Of a DNA stretch of 64,000 bases, positions 55,235 through 62,482 are shown in pieces. Each line of letters starts with the position of its first letter. The stretch's first letter is position 1. The position numbers were made by a program, and so were the translations under genes. The DNA is taken from assembly GCA_021779195.1 (NCBI GenBank), contig JAJYBB010000002.1:62001-126000 (forward strand). Direction: 5' to 3'. The DNA comes from Bacteroidota bacterium (GTDB lineage Bacteria > Bacteroidota > Bacteroidia > Bacteroidales > Paludibacteraceae). Below the pieces are notes generated by a model, which was not told the DNA's origin, did not search any database, and was given only the letters and a program-made list of their open reading frames with translations.

Positions 55235-56422
55235 ATGATAAAATTTCTCGACCTTCAAAAAATAAATGCACAATATGCCGATGAGTTAAAGTCTGCAACG
55301 GCACGAGTTATTGATTCCGGTTGGTATTTGCAGGGTAATGAATTGGTAACTTTTGAAAAGCATCTGGCTGAATACATCGGTGTAAAACATGCCATTGGCG
55401 TTGCAAATGGTTTGGATGCTTTGCGCTTGATTCTGAAAGCCTACATGGCAATGGGAGTGATGCAGGAAGGGGATGAAGTAATTGTTCCGGCTAATACCTA
55501 TATTGCAACGATTTTAGCAATTAGCGATAATCGATTGAAGCCAGTTTTGGTTGAACCGGATATGAATACCTATAATCTGGATATTTCATTGGTTGAAAAG
55601 CATATTACTCCACGAACAAAAGCTATACTGGTAGTACATTTATACGGTCGGGTTTGTTGGAGTGAAGAATTGGAAGGGATTGCCCAAAAACACAATCTGA
55701 AAATTATTGAAGATAATGCCCAAGCCATCGGAGCGGAATATACCCCCCGGTCCCCTAAAGGGGGAGTAAATATTCCACAGTCCGATGCCATCAATTCCCC
55801 CATTAGGGGCTTAGGGGGCTTCCGTACAGGTTCATTAGGTGATGCAGCGGGCTTTAGTTTTTATCCGGGAAAGAATTTAGGTGCATTGGGCGATGCTGGA
55901 GCAGTGACGACTAACGATGATCTTTTGGCTGAAATTGTTCGTGCATTGGGAAACTATGGTAGCAAACAGAAATACGTTCATAAATATCAGGGATTGAATA
56001 GTAGAATGGATGAAATGCAAGCGGCTATTCTGGATGTAAAACTTCGTTATTTAGATGTTGAAAACCAGCACCGCTGTGAGATAGCTCAATACTATTGCGA
56101 AAATATTAAAAACATAAACATCATTCTTCCATTAATCACTTATCACTTATCACTTATCACTAACAACGTTTTTCATCTATTTGTTATTCGATGCTCCGAA
56201 CGTGATCGACTACAAAAATACTTAACTGATAACGGTGTACAAACTTTAATTCATTATCCAATACCGCCTCATAAACAAGGAGCCTATAAATCATTGAACA
56301 ACTTATCCTTCCCCATAACTGAGCAAATTCACAATGAAGTATTGAGTTTGCCCATAAGTCCGATAATGGAAAAGAATGAACTTGAATTTATATGTAAATT
56401 ACTGAATAATTACATGTTGTAA
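55235..56422 (+). CDS. fdtB: DegT/DnrJ aminotransferase (FdtB-like) with in-frame repeat insertions
   Basis: The 395-residue PLP enzyme would aminate dTDP-3-keto-6-deoxygalactose. It shows the family motifs [36 protein letters not shown] and [17 protein letters not shown], whose Lys binds PLP, and [24 protein letters not shown]. About 25 extra residues between AIGAEY and [10 protein letters not shown] are encoded by a CCCCTAAAGGGG-type element, and a second foreign-looking stretch ([10 protein letters not shown]) comes from ATCACTT heptamers. The frame is kept in both cases. Whether the enzyme is still active is not certain. Confidence 0.9.
   Translation: MIKFLDLQKINAQYADELKSATARVIDSGWYLQGNELVTFEKHLAEYIGVKHAIGVANGLDALRLILKAYMAMGVMQEGDEVIVPANTYIATILAISDNRLKPVLVEPDMNTYNLDISLVEKHITPRTKAILVVHLYGRVCWSEELEGIAQKHNLKIIEDNAQAIGAEYTPRSPKGGVNIPQSDAINSPIRGLGGFRTGSLGDAAGFSFYPGKNLGALGDAGAVTTNDDLLAEIVRALGNYGSKQKYVHKYQGLNSRMDEMQAAILDVKLRYLDVENQHRCEIAQYYCENIKNINIILPLITYHLSLITNNVFHLFVIRCSERDRLQKYLTDNGVQTLIHYPIPPHKQGAYKSLNNLSFPITEQIHNEVLSLPISPIMEKNELEFICKLLNNYML
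55743..55819 (+). repeat. Palindromic element inserted in fdtB
   Basis: The left arm (CCCCCCGGTCCCCTAAAGGG) and the right arm (CCATTAGGGGCTTAGGGGGC) are inverted copies of about 30 bp. The insert of about 75 bp is a multiple of three and contains no stop in the fdtB frame. Confidence 0.8.
56135..56162 (+). repeat. Four ATCACTT heptamers inside fdtB
   Basis: Three exact ATCACTT units and one ATCACTA unit are translated as ITYHLSLIT. Confidence 0.8.
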
Positions 56423-56441
56423 ATAATTGAACTGAAACCTT

Positions 56442-56690
56442 ATGAGTAAACCTTTATTAATATGTATGACTGCTACCCGCAATTATGGATAGGTAACAAG
56501 TGCCTTTTTAAAAGCAAATAGTTTATGGGCTAATTATATCATTATTGCTGATCAACATTCTACGGATGGAACCAGAGAGATGGCTTCACAATATCTAAAG
56601 TCATTTTGTTAGATAATGATAACTTAAATTATAGTAAAACAGAGAGATCAAAAATGGTAATTGACAGGGCGCGATCAAAGCACAGTATAT
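56442..56690 (+). pseudogene. Decayed family 2 glycosyltransferase
   Basis: The frame starts MSKPLLICMTATRNYG, then a TAG stop, then ANYIIIADQHSTDGTREMASQ, another stop and a frameshift into LDNDNLNYSKTERSKMVIDRARS. This follows the N-terminal 80 residues of the intact gene at 42802 (SLWADYIIIADQMSTDGSREIA; DNNSVVYNELGRKRLLINEAR). It breaks off where the transposase-associated region begins. Confidence 0.88.
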
Positions 56691-56779
56691 TTGTATTTTA
56701 ATAGCATTTTCATTATCGCCGAGAAAATAATGGAAAACATAATTTCCTTTGGCATTGCCCTATCGGACAAATGCTATTG

Positions 56780-56930
56780 TCTTTCCGCTCCTTTGGAGCT
56801 TTAAGAGGTGCAATGCACCGAATAGAAATATTGCTTTGACCAACAGTCAAAGATAAAGAGATAAATTGTATAATTGCTTTGACCAACAGGTCAAAGATAA
56901 AAAGATATAAAGAGAAAAATTTGTAATTCA
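56780..56930. repeat. Hairpin array upstream of the Y1 transposase
   Basis: In order: GCTCCTTTGGAGC hairpin, GGTGCAATGCACC palindrome (about 56807-56819), and two 42-43-bp units starting ATTGCTTTGACC at 56830 and 56873, each with a CTTTGAC...GTCAAAG stem. This is the type of structure recognised by REP-associated tyrosine transposases. Confidence 0.7.
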
Positions 56931-56956
56931 TCAGGTGCAACAGGCGCATTCAGGTG

Positions 56957-57048
56957 TATCAGAAGCACCGCAAAGTTCCATAATTATGTCACAATCTTTT
57001 GCCAATGATTTTGTTCACATTGTGTTCAGCACAAAGCATCGTCAACCC
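56957..57048 (+). repeat. 92-bp direct repeat, copy A (covers transposase start)
   Basis: About 83 of 92 positions match 57475-57566. It includes 29 bases upstream and the first 21 codons of the transposase. Confidence 0.9.
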
Positions 57049-57438
57049 TTTTTGCATGATGGAATTCGGGAACGGATGTTTGCCTATATGGGTGGAATTT
57101 GTAATCAGTTTGAATGTACGCCCATCATGATAGGTGGGTATTACGATCATGTGCATGTATTATGTGATTTATCACGAAAAATTGCGTTGATGAAGTTAGT
57201 AGAAGAAGTCAAAACCCGTTCTTCGCGATGGATCAAACATGAAGATGAAAAATGTGTTGATTTCTACTGGCAACATGGTTATGCAGGTTTCTCGGTCGAC
57301 AGAATCACCATGGATTCAAAAATCAACTATATCAAAAATCAAATGCAACATCATCAAAAAATAGAATTTCAACCGGAATACAGACTCTTTTTGCAGGAAA
57401 ACCATCAAACGTGGGACGAACAATATGTGTGGGATTGA
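56986..57438 (+). CDS. IS200/REP-associated type Y1 transposase
   Basis: The 150-residue HUH enzyme has the histidine pair in YDHVHVLCDLS and the catalytic tyrosine in KINYIKNQ. It cuts single-stranded DNA at hairpin-marked sites. The start MSQSFANDFVHIVFSTKHRQP matches the family; the upstream in-frame ATG at 56935 would add 17 unrelated residues. Hairpin repeats lie on its 5' side, and a second decayed copy of its beginning lies 37 bases after its stop. The length suits the REP-associated or IS200 group. Confidence 0.9.
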   Translation: MSQSFANDFVHIVFSTKHRQPFLHDGIRERMFAYMGGICNQFECTPIMIGGYYDHVHVLCDLSRKIALMKLVEEVKTRSSRWIKHEDEKCVDFYWQHGYAGFSVDRITMDSKINYIKNQMQHHQKIEFQPEYRLFLQENHQTWDEQYVWD

Positions 57439-57474
57439 ATTTCTTGTAAAAGAGTAGCATTTGTTAGCCCGGTT

Positions 57475-57566
57475 TATCAGAAGCACCGCAAAGTTCCATA
57501 ATTATCTCACAATCTTTTGCCAGTGGTTTTGTTCACATGGTGTACAGCACAATACCTCATCAACCC
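57475..57566 (+). repeat. 92-bp direct repeat, copy B (start codon lost)
   Basis: Copy of 56957-57048 in which the transposase ATG has become ATC. The translated remainder (SQSFASGFVHMVYST) is still recognisable but not continued. Confidence 0.88.
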
Positions 57567-57661
57567 AACGTTTATTATTTCAAAGTTAATTGTATATTTG
57601 TATGTACATAGTATTTTTTGTGATATCAATATGTTCCCTAACACATTATTTTATTCAATAT

Positions 57662-58678
57662 ATGAAAATAATCATCAATCCTTTAGTAAATATTTATTAT
57701 GCTTCCTTTTATATACAGGGGCTTATTGATATTTATGGTGCTTCTTCCATTTTATTTGATCATGAACCTTTCGTGCAATTTCAAAGCAATTCTTATGGAC
57801 TTCCATTTATTTTGTACGATGGTTTTACAATAAATAAAGTATGTATTGATGATGGTGATTTTGATTCAATTAATCAGGAATATTACGAATGGTGTGATGT
57901 ATACGGCAAAGTAAATACGAATTGGGAAAAAACGCCAAAAGATAATTTTCCAAAAATGGTGTCATTAGCTCCAAGTTTTGGTATTCGAATATGGGATTTA
58001 CCGCATACGATTTATTATGCACTTACTAATTTGTTAAAGAGTAGAAATGTGGCTAATTGCCGTAAATTTTTAGGAAGATACAAGCGACAATTTTCCTTGC
58101 GGCTTCCTATTGAAGCATATACACCTGAACCAGCACATGAAAATTTTGTTTTCCATGTAAGCACTTTATGGCAGGATGATGAATATAATCAAAATGATGA
58201 ACGAGTTAACATGCCAAGAGCTGCATTTATGGAAGTTTGTAAATCAATACCTGGACTGAATTTTGAAGGAGGATTTTACTATTCCGGAAATCACCCACTT
58301 AATATTCATTTCAAAGATATGATTTTCAGCCACTACATGTCTCCAAAGATATATTTGGAAAAAATTAAAGCATCTACACTTGTATTTAATCTACCAGCGT
58401 ATTGGAATTGTCATGGATGGAAATTAGGTGAGTATTTGGCTCTTGGTAAAGCGATCATATCAACACCATTATTGAACGAATTGCCGGAACAACTCATTCA
58501 TGGCGTAAATATTCACTTCATTAAAAATGATAGATCTGAAATGAAAGAAGCCATTCAATTAATAATGAATGATAAACTTTATCGAAAAAAATTAGAACTT
58601 GGAGCAAGGGATTATTATCTCAGAAACGCAACTCCTGAAAAGTCAATGGCATTACTTGGAATAAAAAGAAACAATTGA
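57662..58678 (+). CDS. GT-B type glycosyltransferase
   Basis: The 338-residue protein starts MKIIINPLVNIYYASFYIQGL at ATG 57662 (the upstream frame to 57590 is hydrophobic and unconvincing). It shows FVFHVSTLWQDDEYN and GWKLGEYLALGKAIISTPLLNELPEQL, the donor-site segment of group 1 glycosyltransferases. It is the last gene of the polysaccharide locus and is cut off from the others by the transposase region, so it may have its own promoter. Confidence 0.8.
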   Translation: MKIIINPLVNIYYASFYIQGLIDIYGASSILFDHEPFVQFQSNSYGLPFILYDGFTINKVCIDDGDFDSINQEYYEWCDVYGKVNTNWEKTPKDNFPKMVSLAPSFGIRIWDLPHTIYYALTNLLKSRNVANCRKFLGRYKRQFSLRLPIEAYTPEPAHENFVFHVSTLWQDDEYNQNDERVNMPRAAFMEVCKSIPGLNFEGGFYYSGNHPLNIHFKDMIFSHYMSPKIYLEKIKASTLVFNLPAYWNCHGWKLGEYLALGKAIISTPLLNELPEQLIHGVNIHFIKNDRSEMKEAIQLIMNDKLYRKKLELGARDYYLRNATPEKSMALLGIKRNN

Positions 58679-58686
58679 TTTTTTTT

Positions 58687-58740
58687 CCCTACGCTGCCGT
58701 ACGAATTTTTATCCTGTGTATTAAACCGGTTTTCTAAATT
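58687..58740 (+). repeat. Long direct repeat, copy 1 (CCCTACG...CCGTACGAATTTTTA)
   Basis: It matches 62176-62231 over about 54 bases at roughly three quarters of positions, with the block CCGTACGAATTTTTA identical. Confidence 0.75.
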
Positions 58741-58810
58741 AATATTTTTATAGCAAGTACTAAAAAAGTTGTTACATTTTCTGTTAAACAAAGGGTAATT
58801 TTTATACGTC

Positions 58811-58845
58811 AAACCCTTCCGACCATACAGTCAGAAGGGTTTTTC
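58811..58845. terminator. Bidirectional terminator between converging genes
   Basis: AAACCCTTC-C-GAC pairs with GTC-A-GAAGGGTTT (one mismatch), with T's on the right and A's on the left side. Confidence 0.85.
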
Positions 58846-58876
58846 AGTAAACATCTTTTTATTTTAGTTGAATTGA

Positions 58877-59506
58877 TTAGGAAACGTAGCAACTAATTAC
58901 TTCTACGCTCCATACCCGTTTCGGGTTAGAACCTACGCCTGCAACCTGTATAATATACGTTTGTCCCGGCGACAGATTCTCAATCGTAACCTTATGTTTG
59001 GTGCAGGTTACACTTGTATATACGCTTGTATCCGTCTTTGGGTTTTTTATAAACCGTATTTCGTAGCTGTATGCATGATTTACTACATCCCAGGAAATAT
59101 CCAGACTACCTGAAGTCTTACCCAGTTTTACCTTTACATTCATTACCTGATCCAATTCTCCAACAGGAGCTGGTTTTCGGTTAATCTCAAAGCCTGAGCT
59201 AAGGATTTTTACTTCATCACCTCCACTAATATCCTGAACTTTCAGTGCTGTTGCTCCTAAAAGATTTTCCAGATTTAAGCGGGCTACATTTTTCTCAGCT
59301 GTTAGCTGCTTGTTACCGGTAGCCATATTGGCTAAATATCCATACAATATATCACTTGCGGTTTTAATCGCTGTTGCTGTCTCTTTCAACGTCGGGAAAT
59401 TTAAATTGTCAGTCAGGTTTTCACTTACTGTTTGTCCCTGAATTGCCAATTCTTTATCCGAATAATTGTGCATTGAAAAATCAACACTCACTTTTATTTT
59501 TGCCAT
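58877..59506 (-). CDS. Fibronectin type III domain protein
   Basis: The 209-residue protein has no signal peptide. The N-terminal half (1-110) is helical with segments like NLNFPTLKETATAIKTASDILYGYLANMATGNKQL. The C-terminal half (about 125-209) is a fibronectin III domain (GSLDISWDVVNHAYSYEIRFIKNP... VTIENLSPGQTYIIQVAGVG). Similar small proteins occur in Bacteroidota; their role is unknown. I use ATG 59506; the longer frame would start at TTG. It is a single-gene unit in accessory DNA. Confidence 0.75.
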   Translation of the reverse strand: MAKIKVSVDFSMHNYSDKELAIQGQTVSENLTDNLNFPTLKETATAIKTASDILYGYLANMATGNKQLTAEKNVARLNLENLLGATALKVQDISGGDEVKILSSGFEINRKPAPVGELDQVMNVKVKLGKTSGSLDISWDVVNHAYSYEIRFIKNPKTDTSVYTSVTCTKHKVTIENLSPGQTYIIQVAGVGSNPKRVWSVEVISCYVS

Positions 59507-59656
59507 TTTCAATTAATTTAAATATTCATAATTATGTTGTTTTAAAAAGATGTTTCAACGATTACAATTGGTTAATGTATTGAAAATTAATGATTTAATT
59601 TTGTTTTGATTGTTGTTCGGTTCGTTTCATTTTCATTTTTTCAATATCGAATTTTG

Positions 59657-59866
59657 AGTTTACATATCCGTAAGTTGAGTTTACCTACCCGTAATGATAG
59701 TTTACGTATCCGTAATGTGAGTTTTCATATCCGTATCATAAATTTTCGAATCCGTAAAATTGGTTTTCATATCCGTATCATGAATTTACGGATCCGTAAT
59801 ATTGGTTTTCATATCCGTAAATTCAGTTTACGGATCCGTAATATTAGTTTACCTATCGAAAATCTT
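59657..59866. repeat. Tandem array of ten 21-bp units
   Basis: Nine clear units with consensus AGTTTACGTATCCGTAATATT plus one degenerate unit, all exactly 21 bp. Several units contain the palindrome TACGGATCCGTA. A TTG-initiated 98-codon frame (59606-59902) reads through as heptapeptides (SLRIRN / GFHIRK) but has no other coding support. Confidence 0.9.
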
Positions 59867-60456
59867 TTCCTGAAATTAGAATTTGGGTTCAATAGCGATT
59901 GATGGCGAATAATTATCCTTGATATATTAATTTATCATTTCAGTTTTCGAAGGTGAATTTCAATAAAAAATGAGCGATTTTTTATTGCGCGGTAAATTTC
60001 CGACAAATATTCTTAACAAAAAATAGCCTTTATGGGCTATAAATATGTATTTTATTGAAAATAGTTTAACTTTTATTTTGTAGTTCAAATTATATTTCCT
60101 TAATTTGCACATTTAACAGAATTAATAAAAACACTTTATTCCTATTATTTGTCTATTATGCTTTATCAATGATTCATTATAAAACAACTTTTGACCGTTA
60201 AGTCGCAACATTGCCAAGTCGCCAGGAAAAGCTGTTGAGTTTTTCTATTTGCATCCTTTTCAAATTTTTATTGATGATCTATCCGGTAAATATTTTAGCG
60301 CTGCGTCTTGGTGTTATGATTTTTTTTAAAAATTGGTCTTTTGTATTGATAGTTGATTTTTAAAATGTATATATTTGACTATCAATAGATAACACTATTT
60401 TAAAACAAACTATTGTTATGTAGAACTACTTAAATTCTTATTTGGAATTAAACGTA
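59867..60456. other. Repeat-littered accessory spacer
   Basis: No gene. At 60199-60224 GTCGCAACATTGCCAAGTCGCC and at 60303-60314 GCGTCTTGGTG resemble the kinds of repeats that flank GxxExxY genes, without a gene between them. Confidence 0.5.
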
Positions 60457-60910
60457 TTGGTATCGGTGCTTTGACATTCTTGGGATAGAATAGATGTACG
60501 GGCTGCAAGTCAGGCATAAAATATTGAAATAAAATATATTACCCATTTAGGGTGCCTGATGTATTTGTTGCATTCCACCCAACGCATCACTTCGTTTTGC
60601 ATTGGACTGGTATATACAGGGCTTGCCGCCCAAAGAAACGTTCAATTTGAATGATGAAAGAAATGAGGATGAACGGTAGAGACAATTTCAATTATTTCAG
60701 CTTCAAGGCTTTGCCTTTGGGTTAGAATATATAGGTATGTTGTGGCGAATATTGAGATAAATATCAAGTTGTTCTCCATAAACCGGATGAAAATGGTATT
60801 TAAATCAACGATAATAGACTTATATTTGGGCGGTTTATGCATCGATACCAGTCCACTTAATCTTATCGAGTTATCGATTTTTCAATATAAATTTTTAAAA
60901 CTTACTATGT
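60457..60910. other. Spacer with degenerate MITE end and palindromes
   Basis: TTGGTATCGGTGCTTTGAC (about 60457-60475) resembles the ends of the 36954-37186 element. CCAACGCA...TGCATTGG forms a hairpin near 60579-60608. A TATATTTG (60821-60828) may be the -7 element of the LuxR-type gene. Confidence 0.5.
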
Positions 60911-61675
60911 ATGAAATCACTGTCGGAATGGGAAGAGGAACATAAAAACATGTTTCAATTAAACAATTGTATCATAACCCCTGAAATGATGGAAGAATGG
61001 GGTCTTGAAAAAAAATATGGATTTAAACCGAACATGAACAGGGTCTCAAGTCTGACTATAACTGATATGACCAATGCAAAAATCGAATTGCATATTGGAA
61101 TATACAATGAATGGTTGAAACACGAGGCGATTAACATGGATGAACCTTATAATTTACAGTATCTTTCAAATCTTACTCACGAGGATGATCGTATTTTTTC
61201 ACTTGAAACAGAACTGATGGGTTATAGTATTATAATGTCGCTACCACCAGATGAAAGAAAAAATTTTTGGATGAAATATCATAGACGTTTAATGGATAAA
61301 AACGGTGAATATATCATCTACTTATTTATAACTACTGGATATAAATTTGATGAAAATGGAAATGTCTGGTTAGCATTAACTGAAACCAAACGTCTCCCCA
61401 AAAAATATCAGCCGGGCAAAACAAATTACAGGGAGTTTTCGCATACCCTAAATCAGACTACTAAAATGGGAGTTCCCGTTATCGAAAAGCTTTCTAAACG
61501 GGAAGTTGAAATACTTCAACTTTTAAACGAGAAGTTTACATCGAAAGATATTTGCAAAAAGTTTGGTACGAGTATCTATACAGTAATCAATCAACGGAAG
61601 AGTATTTTAAGAAAATTGAAAACCCATAGCACGCCTATGGCTTGTGAAATTGCTCACACGCTAAAAATAATTTGA
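60911..61675 (+). CDS. LuxR-type transcriptional regulator with PAS-like sensor region
   Basis: The 254-residue protein has an N-terminal region of about 185 residues with PAS-like character (NLQYLSNLTHEDDRIFSLETELMGY, GEYIIYLFITTGYKFDENGN) and a C-terminal LuxR helix-turn-helix (LSKREVEILQLLNEKFTSKDICKKFGTSIYTVINQRKSILRKL). No phospho-acceptor receiver domain is seen, so it is probably a one-component regulator. Similar proteins occur in Bacteroidetes genomes next to surface or accessory genes. Targets unknown. Confidence 0.83.
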   Translation: MKSLSEWEEEHKNMFQLNNCIITPEMMEEWGLEKKYGFKPNMNRVSSLTITDMTNAKIELHIGIYNEWLKHEAINMDEPYNLQYLSNLTHEDDRIFSLETELMGYSIIMSLPPDERKNFWMKYHRRLMDKNGEYIIYLFITTGYKFDENGNVWLALTETKRLPKKYQPGKTNYREFSHTLNQTTKMGVPVIEKLSKREVEILQLLNEKFTSKDICKKFGTSIYTVINQRKSILRKLKTHSTPMACEIAHTLKII

Positions 61676-62044
61676 AGCCATGGTGTGATGCATTAATGGA
61701 AGTAATGTAGTTGTAGACTGACCCCGCATTCATTTTAAAATCAACCAATTTGAAAATGAAAAGTACCAATGATTTAAGATTAATTCAGTACATCATGAGC
61801 TACTTAGTGTCTACTGAAAAACTATAATATTATTGATATTCAATAATATGGTATCTATTTTTTGAATTTAAGTGGAAGCCTTTTGACTAGAAAGGTTCCT
61901 GTTCTCTGGCACGTACTTCTCCTTTTGCAATCAAAAAATTCTGAACGGATTTAATGTAAATAACCGCCGGTAAAACTGGCGGATCAGAATAGCATCAGGA
62001 ATAAGAATCCTGAAAGGGTTCAATACCAATATATTATGATATTA

Positions 62045-62140
62045 TTCAGCCCACTTCGGGGCTTAGATTCTTGGTTATTCTACATCCCCCGGTATCACTA
62101 CGCTCACTGGGGGGTATTTACAGTTAGCCACTTCGTGGCA
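62045..62140. repeat. Cluster of three REP-like hairpins
   Basis: AGCCC-ACTTC-GGGGCT (about 62048-62063), CCCCCGGT...ACTGGGGGG (about 62086-62114) and GCCAC-TTC-GTGGC (62127-62139) follow one another within 95 bases. Such G/C hairpins with TTCG-type loops are frequent intergenic repeats in Bacteroidota. Confidence 0.7.
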
Positions 62141-62175
62141 ATGTGGAGTTTTTCAGCAGTCCCTACTTAATAGAG

Positions 62176-62231
62176 CCCTACGGCTACCGTACGAATTTTT
62201 AACCTGTGGAGCAACCCCGTATTCTAAATCA
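62176..62231 (+). repeat. Long direct repeat, copy 2
   Basis: Counterpart of 58687-58740, 3.5 kb away in the same orientation. Confidence 0.75.
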
Positions 62232-62420
62232 ACAGTTTTTCTTATATATTTAACTTTCCACGCGATAAATCAGCGCGGGAGTCTGGGAGTTATTTACACG
62301 TGTTATGAAAAATAAAGTAGGTACGGATACTCTAAAATATTAATTGATTGAAAGTTAATCTGTTATGATCAAAATTGATGCGTTGGCAGGAAGTAAGGAA
62401 AAATAAAACCGGTTTTTAAA

Positions 62421-62458
62421 CCAAAGAAAGATGCTTTTTGAAGCATCTTTCTTTGGTA
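62421..62458 (-). terminator. Perfect 17-bp hairpin, terminator of the T9SS cargo gene
   Basis: ACCAAAGAAAGATGCTT pairs perfectly with AAGCATCTTTCTTTGGT over a 4-base loop. On the minus strand it follows the stop codon by 24 bases and is followed by T-rich sequence. Confidence 0.85.
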
Positions 62459-62482
62459 ACAAAATTTCTATATTTCAACAAG

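Larger units (their letters stand above)
61676..62482. other. Gap full of small palindromes, no gene
   Basis: Besides the entries below, CCGCCGGT-AAA-ACTGGCGG (61964-61982) forms a tight hairpin. No reading frame is convincing. Confidence 0.55.

Noticed and set aside
56935-56985. 17-residue N-terminal extension of the Y1 transposase
   Set aside because: Family members begin at MSQS; the extension is part of the repeat region.
59657-59866. CRISPR array
   Set aside because: Units are directly adjacent with no unique spacers, and no cas genes are near.
59606-59902. 98-codon frame reading through the 21-bp array
   Set aside because: It starts at TTG, and its open state follows from a 21-bp unit being a multiple of three. 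No signal, domain or ribosome-binding site supports translation.
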